From the NCBI GenBank assembly GCA_016872715.1, contig VGZD01000037.1:1-33385 (forward strand): 33,385 nt of DNA. Direction: 5' to 3'. Every line of letters starts with the position of its first letter. Positions within the stretch are counted from its first letter, which is position 1. Source of the stretch: Planctomycetota bacterium (GTDB taxonomy: Bacteria; Planctomycetota; UBA1135; GCA-002686595). Shown in pieces: positions 15,111-26,589 of the stretch. The position numbers were made by a program, and so were the translations under genes. Under the pieces are notes generated by a model. The model had not been told where the DNA came from. It saw nothing but the letters and a program-made list of their open reading frames with translations, and did not search any database.

Positions 15111-15833
15111 GTGCGCCGCATTTTCGTCGGAGACATCCAGGGTTGCCGCGGTGAGCTCGAAGAGCTCCTCGAGCGCGTGCGCTTCGACCCGGCCTGCGAC
15201 GAGCTGCACCCCGTCGGCGATATGGTGAACCGCGGCCCGGACTCGCTCGGCACCCTGCGCCTGCTGCGGCGGCTGGGCGCGCTGGGCGTGCTCGGAAACC
15301 ACGACGTGGCGCTGCTGCGCACGGCGGCGGGCCTGCGCGAGCTGCGCGCGGGCGACACGACGGCGCGCTTGCTCGCGGCGAGCGACCGCGAAGAGCTGCT
15401 CGCGTGGGTGCGCGAACGACCGTTCGTGCGCCGGTGGGACGACGTCTGGCTCGTGCACGCGGCCCTGCACCCGGCTTGGGCCGATCCCGAGCGCGAGCTC
15501 GCGGACCTCGATCCGCTCGTGCCACACCCGTCGATCGATTTCGCGACGCGCGCGCGCGCCACGACGCGCGAGGGCCGGCTCTCGAAGCTCGATCCGCCGC
15601 CGCCGGGCAGCCCCTACCGGCCGTGGTTCGAGCACTGGTTCGACTCGCGCGTCGGCGATCACCGCACCGTGGTCTACGGCCACTGGGCGCGCATGCAACT
15701 CGTGCTGCGCCCCAAGCTGCGCGGCCTCGACACCGGCTGCGTGTGGGGCGGCAAGCTGTCCGCGTGGATCGCCGAGGAGGACCGCGTCGAGCAGGTGAAC
15801 GCCCGTCGGCGCTACGCGCACTTCGACGACTAG
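15111..15833 (+). CDS. ApaH-like metallophosphatase (diadenosine tetraphosphatase type)
   Basis: The GTG at 15111 is taken as start because the phosphatase motif begins at once. The 240-residue protein has VGDIQGC (6-12), GDMVNRGPDSL (36-46), LGNHD (61-65), a mid-domain LVHAALHPAW and YGHWARM. It also has the LDTGCVWGGKL segment that is diagnostic of symmetrical Ap4A hydrolases. These split Ap4A into two ADP, and some members also decap Np4-capped RNA. Asp, His and Asn metal ligands are all present. The usual GDxHG is GDIQG, as in ApaH itself. Confidence 0.85.
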   Translation: MRRIFVGDIQGCRGELEELLERVRFDPACDELHPVGDMVNRGPDSLGTLRLLRRLGALGVLGNHDVALLRTAAGLRELRAGDTTARLLAASDREELLAWVRERPFVRRWDDVWLVHAALHPAWADPERELADLDPLVPHPSIDFATRARATTREGRLSKLDPPPPGSPYRPWFEHWFDSRVGDHRTVVYGHWARMQLVLRPKLRGLDTGCVWGGKLSAWIAEEDRVEQVNARRRYAHFDD

Positions 15834-15849
15834 CAGCGAGCGCGGCGCA

Positions 15850-17313
15850 CTAGGCCGCGATCCAGTCGCGAAACGCGCGCCGGTACAGCTGGCCCTCGAT
15901 CAGCGTCTGGGGATCGCACGCGCGCTTGAGCGCCGCGAACGCCGCGAGCCGATCCTGCGGCAGGAAGCGCGCGGTGTCCTCCGCGCCGACCACGAGGTCC
16001 TTCGCGAAGTAGAAGCGCCCACCGGCGGAGATCACGAGCTCGGTGAGCTCGTCGCACAGCTTCCAGAGCGCGGCGCGGCGCGCGGGGTCGACCTTGAAGT
16101 CGAGCGCGAAGCTCCAGCCGTCGACCGCGTGCGTGAGCCAGAACGAATCTTCACGGTGACGCTTGAACACGCCCAAGTACGGCACCTGCCCCGCATGTCG
16201 GCAGCGCGCGAGGATCTCGCTGTACACGTCGTGTGCGACCGCCTGCGGAACGAACGGCTGGTACTGGATCAGGCCGCGCTCGCCGCGCGCTCGCCCATAG
16301 GCCCACTTCCAGTTCGGCACGTAGTCGAGCAAGAACGAGAAGCCCGCGTGCGACTGCAGGTAGGGTTCCCCCATCCCTTCGAGTCGACCCGCGACGTACT
16401 TCGCGGCGTTGATCGAGCGCATCCCGAGGTCGTGGTTGAACAGCTCGAGGATCCGCCACACCTGCGACTTGGGAAACAGGCCGAGGATGTTGGCGGGCAG
16501 CTCCTGATGCGCGACGGTGAGCGAGCGCTCCGGTGAGGGATCGTCGCCCTCGTGCAGATTGTGTGCGTCGTGGATCAGCCCGCGACCGCAGGCGTCGCCT
16601 CCGGCAAAACAATCGACCCAGCCGACGAGGTAGTCGCTCGTCGCCTTGTGCGCCTCGAAGTACGCCATCATCTCGCGCAGGTCGCGCGTGCTCTCTCCAC
16701 GCACGCGCACGTTGCCCGAGTGCACGCGCTTGGTCTGCAGCACGATGCGGCCAAAGCAGCCGAGCATCCCGAAGCCGCCGATCGCCGCGTGGAACAAGTC
16801 GGCGTTGCGCTCGCGGTTGCAGGTGCGGACTTCGCCCGACGGCAGCACGAGATCGAACTCGAGGCACGCATCGCCGATCGTGCCGACCGCGAAGTTGTTC
16901 TTGCCGTGGATGTTGGCGGCGAGCGCACCGGCCAGGGTCGGGAACATCGTCCCGCTCACCACGCGCGGCCAAAAGCCCAAGGGCAGGATCGTCTTCCACA
17001 GCTTTTCGATCGTGACGCCCGGCTCGAGCGTGGCGATGCCCGTGCGCGCATCGAAGCCGAGCACGCGATCCATGCGCGTGACATCGAGCACCAAGTCCTG
17101 GGCGGGACAGCTCGCGTCGCCGTAGCTGTTGCCTCCGCCGCGCAGCGTCAGCGTGGAGCCCGCGGCGCGTGCGAGCGCGAAGCACTGCACGATCTCCTCC
17201 ACCGAGCGCGGCCTCAGCACGCGCGCGTGGCGCCCCACGGCCATGCCCCAGCCTTCGATGTACTCGAAGGAGCTCTCCACGGTCCGCGGCCCGCGCAGCG
17301 AGAGGATTTCCAC
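15850..17313 (-). CDS. FAD-binding oxidoreductase, DprE1-like
   Basis: The 487-residue protein has an N-terminal FAD-binding PCMH fold (TLRGGGNSYGDASC near 54-68, then AANIHGKNNFAVGTIGD) and a C-terminal domain matching decaprenylphosphoryl-ribose oxidase DprE1 of actinobacteria. Shared segments include GLIQYQPFVP and RFYFAKD. The catalytic Lys418 of Mycobacterium DprE1 corresponds to Lys438. The drug-reactive Cys387 position is Ala403 (WSFALDF against WNICVDF). With the neighbouring SDR it could epimerise a polyprenyl-phosphate pentose from ribose to arabinose form. The paired order supports this, but the sugar substrate is inference. The gap to the upstream SDR stop is only 9 bases. Confidence 0.8.
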   Translation of the reverse strand: MEILSLRGPRTVESSFEYIEGWGMAVGRHARVLRPRSVEEIVQCFALARAAGSTLTLRGGGNSYGDASCPAQDLVLDVTRMDRVLGFDARTGIATLEPGVTIEKLWKTILPLGFWPRVVSGTMFPTLAGALAANIHGKNNFAVGTIGDACLEFDLVLPSGEVRTCNRERNADLFHAAIGGFGMLGCFGRIVLQTKRVHSGNVRVRGESTRDLREMMAYFEAHKATSDYLVGWVDCFAGGDACGRGLIHDAHNLHEGDDPSPERSLTVAHQELPANILGLFPKSQVWRILELFNHDLGMRSINAAKYVAGRLEGMGEPYLQSHAGFSFLLDYVPNWKWAYGRARGERGLIQYQPFVPQAVAHDVYSEILARCRHAGQVPYLGVFKRHREDSFWLTHAVDGWSFALDFKVDPARRAALWKLCDELTELVISAGGRFYFAKDLVVGAEDTARFLPQDRLAAFAALKRACDPQTLIEGQLYRRAFRDWIAA

Positions 17314-17322
17314 CGCGCGCCC

Positions 17323-18132
17323 CTAGATGTTCAGGCCCTTGAAGAGCACCGACGGGATGTTCCGAATCACCGCGGCGACGAGCGTCCACTTGAACGGGAC
17401 GAACACCTCGTTGCGCCGTCCGCGGGCCGCCTTGAGGATCGAGCGCGCCGCGGCCTGCGCCGAGATCGCGCCTTGGATGCTGCGACCCTGCGCGCGCGCA
17501 CTTGCGAGCATCGCGGTCTCGACGAAGCCGGGCTTGATCGTGCAGACGTGCACGCCGTAGTCCGCGAGACGATTGCGCAGCGCCTCGAGGTAGTGATTCA
17601 GCGCGGCCTTCGTCGTGCCGTACACCGGATTGCCCTTGCGGCCGCGCTCGCCCGCGATCGAGCTGATGCCGACGATCGTGCCGGAGCGCTGGGTGCGAAA
17701 CAGCTTGGCCGCCTCGTTGGTCCACGCCACGGCGCCGCCGACGTTCACGGCGAGCATGTCGAGGTCCTTGCGCGTGTCGAACTCGTGCGCGCCGACCTCG
17801 GTCATGATGCCGGCGGCGTACACGAAGAGGTCGAGGCCGCCGAGCTCGCGCACACAGCGCTCGAACAGCGCTGGCACCGCGTCGAAGTCGTGGACGTCGT
17901 GGGCGAGAGCGATCACGTTGCCGCCGCAGCGCCGCGCGAGCTCCTCGAGCGCGTCCTTGCGGCGCGCGAGCGCGACCACGCGCACGCCTTCACTCGCGAG
18001 TTGCTCGACGAGCGCCGCGCCCATGCCGGAGCTCGCACCGACGACGATCGCGTGACGTTCCCGCACGCGCCGCGCGGGCTCAGGCTGCGTGGCGGGCTCG
18101 TGGGCGGCGTGGGCGTCGGTTGCGTGGGCCAT
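17323..18132 (-). CDS. SDR-family reductase, DprE2-like
   Basis: The 269-residue form starts at the ATG at 18132. A GTG ten codons earlier (18162) is possible. The NAD(P) motif GASSGMG, the NxGG region (AVNVGGAV), the catalytic Ser in ISSIAG and Tyr/Lys in VYGTTKAAL are all present, as is the PGFVETAM substrate loop. A C-terminal hydrophobic helix (WTLVAAVIRNIPSVLF) suggests membrane association, as in DprE2-type 2-ketoreductases acting on lipid-linked sugars. It lies immediately upstream of the DprE1-like gene, so the two probably form the oxidase/reductase halves of an epimerase. Confidence 0.78.
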   Translation of the reverse strand: MAHATDAHAAHEPATQPEPARRVRERHAIVVGASSGMGAALVEQLASEGVRVVALARRKDALEELARRCGGNVIALAHDVHDFDAVPALFERCVRELGGLDLFVYAAGIMTEVGAHEFDTRKDLDMLAVNVGGAVAWTNEAAKLFRTQRSGTIVGISSIAGERGRKGNPVYGTTKAALNHYLEALRNRLADYGVHVCTIKPGFVETAMLASARAQGRSIQGAISAQAAARSILKAARGRRNEVFVPFKWTLVAAVIRNIPSVLFKGLNI

Positions 18133-18192
18133 GGGTGGGAGTATTTCGGAAGCGCGCGTCACTTTCCAAAGGAAGAGCCGCGTGCGCAGGGC

Positions 18193-18951
18193 TCAGTAGA
18201 GCGAGAAAGTTGTTCCATCCGCGAGACGGGCGCAGGGCTGCGAGGTGCCCGTCGCGAATCCGAGCACCTGCGCCGACTCGTACCACAGGCGCCCCGAGCG
18301 CGGCGCCGCGGGCGCGCCGACCTCGCGCGGCTCGCCCCACGCGCCGACGAAGCGCCGCCAGACCTCGGGCCGCGCGGCGCGCGCGAAGTGGATCGGATCG
18401 AGTCCGTACCAGCGCTCCTCCAGCTCGACGTGTGCGAGGCCGAACTTGCGCGCGAGGTCGCGCGAGCGCGCCTCGAGCTCGCGCGCCTCATCGAGCAGCC
18501 GCTCGCGTTCGATCGAGTGAAACGGAAACAGGACTCGCTTCAGCACTTCGAACTGTCGCGGTGACAGGCGCTCGAGTCGCGCGAGCGGCAGCCCCGTGAG
18601 CGTTCCGCGCGCGCCCCGGGCGACGAGGCGCTCGAGCGCGAGTTCGATCCACGCCGCCACTTGTGCGGCGCTCGAACCAAAGGCGAGGTCGTTGCCGAGG
18701 TCCAGCGCCACGAACCGCGTCGATGCCGCGGGGCGACGCTCGAGCTCTCGCCACAGGCCGCAGGCGTCGATGCCCGGCAACTCACGCGCGAGGAACCGGC
18801 TGCGCGCGCCCCACGAGCGAGCGCGCCCGAGGGCCGCGAGGAGCTCGACCGGACCGCCCAAGTGCGCACGTGCGGCGTCGACGGCGATCTCGAGCCCCAG
18901 CGCGAGGTTGCTCGCCCCGAGCAGCACCACGCGCGGCGTTTGAGGCTGCAT
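18193..18951 (-). CDS. SGNH-hydrolase-like protein
   Basis: This 252-residue protein has block I as VVLLGASNLALG (Ser in GxS context, GAS for GDS), a GND triplet in ALDLGNDLAFG (block III Asn), and a late DPIHF resembling the DxxH catalytic dyad. There is no signal peptide, so it appears cytosolic. It is the first gene of a likely operon with the DprE2/DprE1-like pair (61 bases to the SDR start), which hints at an ester or acyl-sugar substrate. That link is inference from position only. Confidence 0.65.
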   Translation of the reverse strand: MQPQTPRVVLLGASNLALGLEIAVDAARAHLGGPVELLAALGRARSWGARSRFLARELPGIDACGLWRELERRPAASTRFVALDLGNDLAFGSSAAQVAAWIELALERLVARGARGTLTGLPLARLERLSPRQFEVLKRVLFPFHSIERERLLDEARELEARSRDLARKFGLAHVELEERWYGLDPIHFARAARPEVWRRFVGAWGEPREVGAPAAPRSGRLWYESAQVLGFATGTSQPCARLADGTTFSLY

Positions 18952-19000
18952 GCGGCGACTGTTCTAATCCGCGCCGACCTCCAAGGCACGCCCCACCTCC

Positions 19001-22000
19001 ATGAACATGCCGCTCGTCCCTCGCGTCCTCACCCTCGCGCTCACCGGCCTGCTCGCCGCATGCGGTCCGGGCGCCAATCCGCAGCAGGACCAGCTCGCGC
19101 GCGAGCTCGCGGCCGCCAGCTTCGCCAACGACAACCGCGCGCTCGCGCTCGAGGCGCTCGCGCCGCTTATCCGGCGCGCCGATGCGCTGCCCAGCGACCT
19201 GATCGACGCGGCCTGCGTGCACCTGCGCCTCGCCGACGCCGACGGCGCGGGCCAACTGCTCGAGCGCGCCGCGAAGGCCTCGGGGGGCGACCCGCGCTAC
19301 TTCTACAACCGCGGTCGCATCGCGCAGTTCAACGCCGACTTCGAGGCGGCCGCACGGGACTTCCGGCGCGTGCTCGAGCTCGCGCCCGAGGACCTGCCGA
19401 CGCGCTTCAAGCTGATCGACTCCGTGCAGAGCTCCGATCCCGCCGAGTACGAGCGTCTGCTGCGCGAGGTCACCTCGCGCGGCATCGAGAACGCCGGTTC
19501 GTGGTACTTGCCCGCGATCTACAAGCTGGGCCTGCATTGCACGATGACGGGGCGCGATGTCGAGGGCGAGAAACTCCTCGACGAGCACCAGTCGCTCGGC
19601 CACCGCGGCGTGCCGAGCCCGCGCCCGGACGACTTCGACATGGGCAACTTTGGACGCATCGCGTTCCCCGCGCCGCGCGGCTCGCGCTTCAGCGGCACGG
19701 GCGCGCTGCCGCGCTTCGGCGCGCCCGCCGCGATCCTGCCGGAATTCGCCGGAACCAGCGCGCTCCACGCCTGCGATCTCGACAACGACGGCGACCTCGA
19801 CCTCGTGGGCTGGGGCCGCCGCGGCCTCGTGCTCGGGCTGCAGGACTCAAGCGGCTGGCGCGCGCTCGAGCTCGCACGCGAGCCCGTCGCATTCGCACTC
19901 GCGTTCGACCTCGACGGCGCGAAGGGCGACAACGTGCTCGACCTCGTCTACGTCACGCAGTCAGAGCTCAAGCTCGTGCGAAGCGCGCGCAGCGTCGCCG
20001 ACAAGTCCGTGAGCTGGACCGCCAGCCAAAAGTCGCTGCCCGTGCCCAGCGGCGCGATCTCCGATGGCCTCGCGATCGACTTCGACCACGAGGGCGACCT
20101 CGACGTGCTGCTCGTCGGAAGCGCGGGCGCGCAACTGCTGCGCAACGATGGCCTCGCATCGGAGAACCCCGACGGCACGCTGAGGGACGTCACGTCGCAA
20201 GCCAAGTTGCCCGTCGCTCACGCGTTCGACTGGTGCCTCGCCGAGGACTTCGACACGGATCAGGACATCGACCTGCTCCTCGGGCGCGAGGGCGCGCATT
20301 TCCTCGCCTCCAACCTGCGCGGCGGCGTCTTCGCCGATGCCTCGAACCAGCTCGCGGGCTTCGTCGCGCGCTCCCGTCGACCGCTGGTCGCGGACCTCGA
20401 TGGCGACTCGCGGCCCGACGTGTGGTCGGGCGATGGAGCGATCCTGCGCGCGCTGCTCGGCGGCGGCTGGAAGGCCGACGACACGCTCACCGCGCCCACC
20501 GGCACGCTGCCGGGCAGCCAACCGCTGTTCGCGCTCGACCTCGATCTCGACGGCAGCCTCGATGCGCTCTGGCCCATGGCCGACGGCGCGCGTCTGCAAG
20601 GCCAGCTCGCGCTGGGGACCGCGGCCAGTGCTCCGACCGAGCTCTCGCTCGCCGCTCCGCCGAGTTGGATCGACGACCTCGACGGCGATCTCGCCTGGGA
20701 CGCGCTCGCGATCACGCCCACCGGGCTCTCGCTGCAGCGCGGCCAGCGCGGGCCGAACGGTGCCGTGCGCCTCGGCTTTCGCGGAGTGAAGGACAATCGC
20801 CGCGGCGTCGGCGCGATCGTCGAGCTGCGCGCGCAGGAAACCTACCGGCGCGTGTTCTGGCGCGGCGAGGCCACGCTGCTCGGCGTCGGCGCGCACAAGG
20901 AGACCGACCTCGTGCGCGTCACGTGGCCCAACGGCGTGATCCAGTACGAGCTGCGCCGCGACCTCGGCGACCGCGCGAGCACGGGCAGCCTGCTCGAGCA
21001 GAGCGAAGGGCTCGTCGGATCGTGCCCGTTCCTCTACAGCTGGAATGGAACCGAGTTCGTGTTCGTGAGCGATGTGCTGGGCATCACGCCGCTGGGACTG
21101 CCGATGGCGCCGGGCATGCTCGTGCCACCCGATCACGATGAGTACGTGCTGGTGACCGGCGAGCAGCTCGTCCCCAAGGATGGCTTCCTCGAGCTGCAGT
21201 TCACCGAAGAGCTGCGCGAAGTGACCTACCTCGACCGCATCCGCATCGAAGCCGTCGATCATCCGATCGGCACCGAGATCTACCCCAACGAGCTGTTCAC
21301 GTTTCCGCCCTTCCCCGCGCCGCACACGCACACCGTGCGCGCACCGCTCGCGCCGCGCGCGACCGGCAGCGACGGGCGCGACTGGTCGGCCGAGCTCGCC
21401 GCGATCGACGCTTCCCATGCCTCGCCCTTCGAGCCCGCGCCGGGCCAGTTCCTCGGTCTCGCCAACCCGCACTTCCTCGAGCTCGCGTGGGACACGGCCG
21501 CGCTCGCGAACGCAACCAAGCTGCGGTTGGTGATGACGGGCTGGTTCTACTGGACCGACGCGAGCGTCAACATGGCGAGCGCGCGCGACCCACGGTTCGA
21601 GTTCATTCCGCCGATGTTGCAGGTGCCCGATGGCCAAGGCGGCTGGCGGACAGCCGGTCCGCCGATCGGCTTCCCCGCCGGCAAGACGAAGAGCATGGTG
21701 GTCGATGTCACGGCGCTGCTCGACCGCGCCGACCCGCGCCTGCGCGTGTTCGGCTCGCTGCGCCTGTACTGGGACTCGATCCGGCTCGCGACCGACAACG
21801 ACGACGCTCCGCTCGAAGTCACAGGCCTCGAGCCCGCCGATGCGCAGCTGTGGCTGCGCGGCTTCAGCGACCCCGAGCGCTCGGAGCTCCCCCACCAACC
21901 CGAGCGCTTCGACTGGGAGCGCATCGCGTGGCAACCGCGCTGGAACGCGCACCCCGGCTCCTACACCAAGCTCGGCGACGTGCTGCCGCTGCTCGGGGCG

Positions 22001-22333
22001 ATCGACGATCGCTTCGTGATCATGGGCTCGGGCGACGCGCTCACCGTGCGCTTCGACGCGCGCGCGCTCCCCGCGCCCAAGACCGGCACTCGCCGCGACT
22101 ACCTCGTGTTCCTCGACGGGTGGGCCAAGGACCGCGACCCGAACACGATCGAGGCGCTGTACGTCGAGCCCCTGCCCTTTCACGGCATGAGCGGCTACCC
22201 CTACGGCGCGAGCGAGCACTTCCCCGAGGACGCCGAGCACGCGGCTTGGCGTCGCGAGTGGAACACGCGCCCCGCGCAACGCTGGATCGCGCCCGTGCAC
22301 GCGGGCGAGCCGCTGCCGTCGCCGCGCGAGTAA
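19001..22333 (+). CDS. TPR/FG-GAP/UnbV lipoprotein, 1110 residues
   Basis: A lipoprotein signal ends in LLAAC (Cys21). Residues about 40-195 form TPR-like helices (YFYNRGRIAQFNADFEAAAR). Between about 245 and 570 there are at least seven calcium-binding propeller motifs of the FG-GAP/VCBS type, such as CDLDNDGDLDLVGWG, EDFDTDQDIDLLLG and ADLDGDSRPDVW. An ASPIC/UnbV-like segment follows near 590-650 (VGAIVELRAQETYRRVFWRG, VRVTWPNGV). The last 440 residues are an unassigned domain rich in aromatic residues. Such proteins are exported and abundant in planctomycetes and acidobacteria, with roles unproven. The gene is divergent from the SGNH gene, and its stop lies inside a 33-bp duplication. Confidence 0.8.
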   Translation: MNMPLVPRVLTLALTGLLAACGPGANPQQDQLARELAAASFANDNRALALEALAPLIRRADALPSDLIDAACVHLRLADADGAGQLLERAAKASGGDPRYFYNRGRIAQFNADFEAAARDFRRVLELAPEDLPTRFKLIDSVQSSDPAEYERLLREVTSRGIENAGSWYLPAIYKLGLHCTMTGRDVEGEKLLDEHQSLGHRGVPSPRPDDFDMGNFGRIAFPAPRGSRFSGTGALPRFGAPAAILPEFAGTSALHACDLDNDGDLDLVGWGRRGLVLGLQDSSGWRALELAREPVAFALAFDLDGAKGDNVLDLVYVTQSELKLVRSARSVADKSVSWTASQKSLPVPSGAISDGLAIDFDHEGDLDVLLVGSAGAQLLRNDGLASENPDGTLRDVTSQAKLPVAHAFDWCLAEDFDTDQDIDLLLGREGAHFLASNLRGGVFADASNQLAGFVARSRRPLVADLDGDSRPDVWSGDGAILRALLGGGWKADDTLTAPTGTLPGSQPLFALDLDLDGSLDALWPMADGARLQGQLALGTAASAPTELSLAAPPSWIDDLDGDLAWDALAITPTGLSLQRGQRGPNGAVRLGFRGVKDNRRGVGAIVELRAQETYRRVFWRGEATLLGVGAHKETDLVRVTWPNGVIQYELRRDLGDRASTGSLLEQSEGLVGSCPFLYSWNGTEFVFVSDVLGITPLGLPMAPGMLVPPDHDEYVLVTGEQLVPKDGFLELQFTEELREVTYLDRIRIEAVDHPIGTEIYPNELFTFPPFPAPHTHTVRAPLAPRATGSDGRDWSAELAAIDASHASPFEPAPGQFLGLANPHFLELAWDTAALANATKLRLVMTGWFYWTDASVNMASARDPRFEFIPPMLQVPDGQGGWRTAGPPIGFPAGKTKSMVVDVTALLDRADPRLRVFGSLRLYWDSIRLATDNDDAPLEVTGLEPADAQLWLRGFSDPERSELPHQPERFDWERIAWQPRWNAHPGSYTKLGDVLPLLGAIDDRFVIMGSGDALTVRFDARALPAPKTGTRRDYLVFLDGWAKDRDPNTIEALYVEPLPFHGMSGYPYGASEHFPEDAEHAAWRREWNTRPAQRWIAPVHAGEPLPSPRE

Positions 22334-22381
22334 GCCTGCGCGGCGGGTCCGTCGCCGCGCGAGTAAGCCTGCGCGACCGGT
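22316..22381. repeat. 33-bp tandem duplication across a stop codon
   Basis: The 33-base unit beginning CCGTCGCCGCGCGAGTAAGC occurs at 22316-22348 and again at 22349-22381 with two mismatches near its 3' end. The TAA stop of the FG-GAP gene sits inside the first copy, and because 33 is a multiple of three a second TAA follows in the same frame. It occupies almost the whole gap between two convergent genes. No T-run is present, so it is not an obvious intrinsic terminator. Confidence 0.9.
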
Positions 22382-22388
22382 CCGCGCG

Positions 22389-22823
22389 CTAGGCGAGGCC
22401 TTCGAACTCGGCCAGCGCCGAGCGGAAGGCGCTCGTCATCGGAGAACTCCGTCCCGAGCGCGCGTCGTAGGTCACCAACACGGCTTGGGCTTCGCACCAC
22501 ACGCGGCCGCTGGCCGTTTCGCGCACGCGGTAGGCCTGCTCGAAGGACGACTGGCCCAGCCGCGTCGTGACCACTTCGATCTCGACCTCGACGCCACCTC
22601 GACCGGGGCTGGCGAAGCGCAGATTGCAGCTCCCGAGCACGAACGGGAAGTGGTTTTGCTCCAGCAAGCCCAGACGCTGGAAGTAGGCGTGGCGCCCCTC
22701 TTCGAGCAGGGTCAGATAGACGGCGTTGTTGAGCACGTTCTGATTGTCCTCGTCGGACCAGCGCGTGCGCGCCTTGCAGCGGAAGCGTATGCGAGACGGA
22801 TCGGGCACCTGCGGGACGTGCAT
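22389..22823 (-). CDS. Hotdog-fold acyl-CoA thioesterase (YbgC/4HBT family)
   Basis: I chose the ATG at 22823 (144 residues), because the extra 44 residues of the longer frame are low-complexity and arginine-rich. The thioesterase signature near residue 17 reads RWSDEDNQNVLNNAVYL, where the first Asp of DED matches the catalytic Asp of YbgC-type enzymes and the normal HVNN is VLNN. A long helix (LLEEGRHAYFQRLGLL) follows. The family hydrolyses short- or medium-chain or aromatic acyl-CoA. It is divergent from the NUDIX gene with a 171-base gap. Confidence 0.82.
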   Translation of the reverse strand: MHVPQVPDPSRIRFRCKARTRWSDEDNQNVLNNAVYLTLLEEGRHAYFQRLGLLEQNHFPFVLGSCNLRFASPGRGGVEVEIEVVTTRLGQSSFEQAYRVRETASGRVWCEAQAVLVTYDARSGRSSPMTSAFRSALAEFEGLA

Positions 22824-22994
22824 GGAGCACAACTGTATGGCTTGGACGGCGCGGCGGCGAGAGGCCGTGCCAGCGAGCGACGCGCGCGCGCTCGTGCGCA
22901 CGCGGCTCGAGCACGTTCGCCGCGCGGCGCCCCACGGCGTCGGCAGCGCAAACACTGCGGCGCGCGCGCACTCTCGACCCTACACTCCGCAGCC

Positions 22995-23546
22995 ATGAGT
23001 CAAGCCCCTCGCCCGTGGCCGCGCGTGAACAGCCACTATGGCCCCGACCTGCTGATCTGCCGCGCGCGCTTCGACACGCTCACCAACCCTCGCACGGGCA
23101 AGGACATGCTGCGCACGGTGCTCGAAACACCGCAGTGGTGCAACGTCGTGGCACTGACGCGCGAGCGCAGGCTGATCGTCGTGCGCCAGTTCCGCTTCGG
23201 CAGCAGCTCGATCACGACCGAGATCCCCGGCGGCGTCGTCGATCCGCTCGAAGAGCACGGGCACGCCGCCCGCCGCGAGTTGCGCGAGGAGTGCGGCTAC
23301 ACGAGCGAGCGTTGGACCTACTTGGGCTGCGTCGAGCCCAACCCCGCCTTCCACGACAACCTGTGCCACCATTGGCTCGCGGAAGACTGCGAACTCTCCC
23401 TCGCGCAGGACCTCGACAGCGGCGAGGACATCGTGGTCGACACGCTCACCCTCGAGGACGTGCGCGCGCGCATCGCCGCGGGCGAGATCCGCCACGCGCT
23501 CGTGATCACGGCCCTCTCACGCGTGCTCGACTTGCGCCGCGGGTGA
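22995..23546 (+). CDS. NUDIX hydrolase, ADP-ribose pyrophosphatase-like
   Basis: This 183-residue protein has a full NUDIX box from Gly80: GVVDPLEEHGHAARRELREE followed by CGY, matching G-x5-E-x7-REL-x-EE-x-G. Upstream, VRQFRFGSSSITTEIPGG is the strand pattern of ADP-sugar pyrophosphatases (RQFR and E-x-PGG). The start at ATG 22995 follows a short leader and fits the family N-terminus. Likely substrates are ADP-ribose or related nucleotide sugars. The exact one is not determined by sequence. Confidence 0.82.
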   Translation: MSQAPRPWPRVNSHYGPDLLICRARFDTLTNPRTGKDMLRTVLETPQWCNVVALTRERRLIVVRQFRFGSSSITTEIPGGVVDPLEEHGHAARRELREECGYTSERWTYLGCVEPNPAFHDNLCHHWLAEDCELSLAQDLDSGEDIVVDTLTLEDVRARIAAGEIRHALVITALSRVLDLRRG

Positions 23547-23556
23547 AAGGGGTCCG

Positions 23557-26035
<2,479 letters not shown>

Positions 26036-26107
26036 CGTGAAGCGCGAATCTTAGGCCCAAACTCGCGCGAGACGAGGCCCAAGTTCCACTCCGACCGCGT
26101 TCGCCCC

Positions 26108-26140
26108 CACCGACTCGCCCACCGACTCGCCCACCGACTC
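26108..26140. repeat. 12-bp tandem repeat, about 3 copies
   Basis: CACCGACTCGCC occurs at 26108 and 26120, and an incomplete third copy starts at 26132. It lies between the stop of the acidic-tail protein (26183, minus strand) and the thiC riboswitch, about 40 bases past that stop. Confidence 0.85.
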
Positions 26141-26182
26141 GCACGCGCGCGAGCCCCGCGCCCCCGCGCTCGGCACGCGCGG

Positions 26183-26581
26183 CTAGTCGTCGTCCTCGTC
26201 CTCGTCGTCCCACAGGTCGCGGTCGCCGTTTTCGTCGTCGTCCTCGTCCTCATCGTCCTCGTCTTCGTCTTCGTCTTCCTTCTCGTCGTCGTCCTCGTCG
26301 TCCTCATCCTGAAAGTCGTCTTCGAAGTCGTAGTCGCCCGCTTGCGCGGGCACTTCGAGAGACACGGACGCTTCGAGGGACACGGACGGTTCGAGAGACA
26401 CGGACGGTTCGAGGGACGCGCACGGTTCGAGGGACACGGGAAGGTCGACGAGGAGGGCCTCGTTCGGAACGGTCGCGGAGCTTTCTTCGAGCGCTTGCAT
26501 CGAGGACACCATGGGGCGTTGCATGAGCCTCGCGCGCGCTGCGCCTTCGGTCCATTCCGGAAGGAGCCGCAGGGCGCGCAA
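26183..26581 (-). CDS. Acidic-tail protein with SLEPSV repeats, start uncertain
   Basis: The frame ends at TAG 26183 after a run of about 45 residues that are nearly all Asp and Glu. Before this, a six-residue unit repeats four to five times (SLEPCA, SLEPSV, SLEPSV, SLEASV, SLEV). Possible starts are the TTG at 26581 or ATG codons encoding MQRPM and MSSMQALEE further in. No known family is recognised. The next frame upstream encodes a plausible membrane segment (26590-26739), so the true gene may begin there and be split by a frameshift. Thr/Arg-rich readings of the acidic DNA in the other minus frame run on into the riboswitch and are rejected. Confidence 0.5.
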   Translation of the reverse strand: MRALRLLPEWTEGAARARLMQRPMVSSMQALEESSATVPNEALLVDLPVSLEPCASLEPSVSLEPSVSLEASVSLEVPAQAGDYDFEDDFQDEDDEDDDEKEDEDEDEDDEDEDDDENGDRDLWDDEDEDDD

Positions 26582-26589
26582 GGACGTCT

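Noticed and set aside
22316..22381. Bidirectional intrinsic terminator between convergent genes
   Set aside because: The region is a direct 33-bp duplication and no T-run follows on either strand, so a terminator cannot be claimed.
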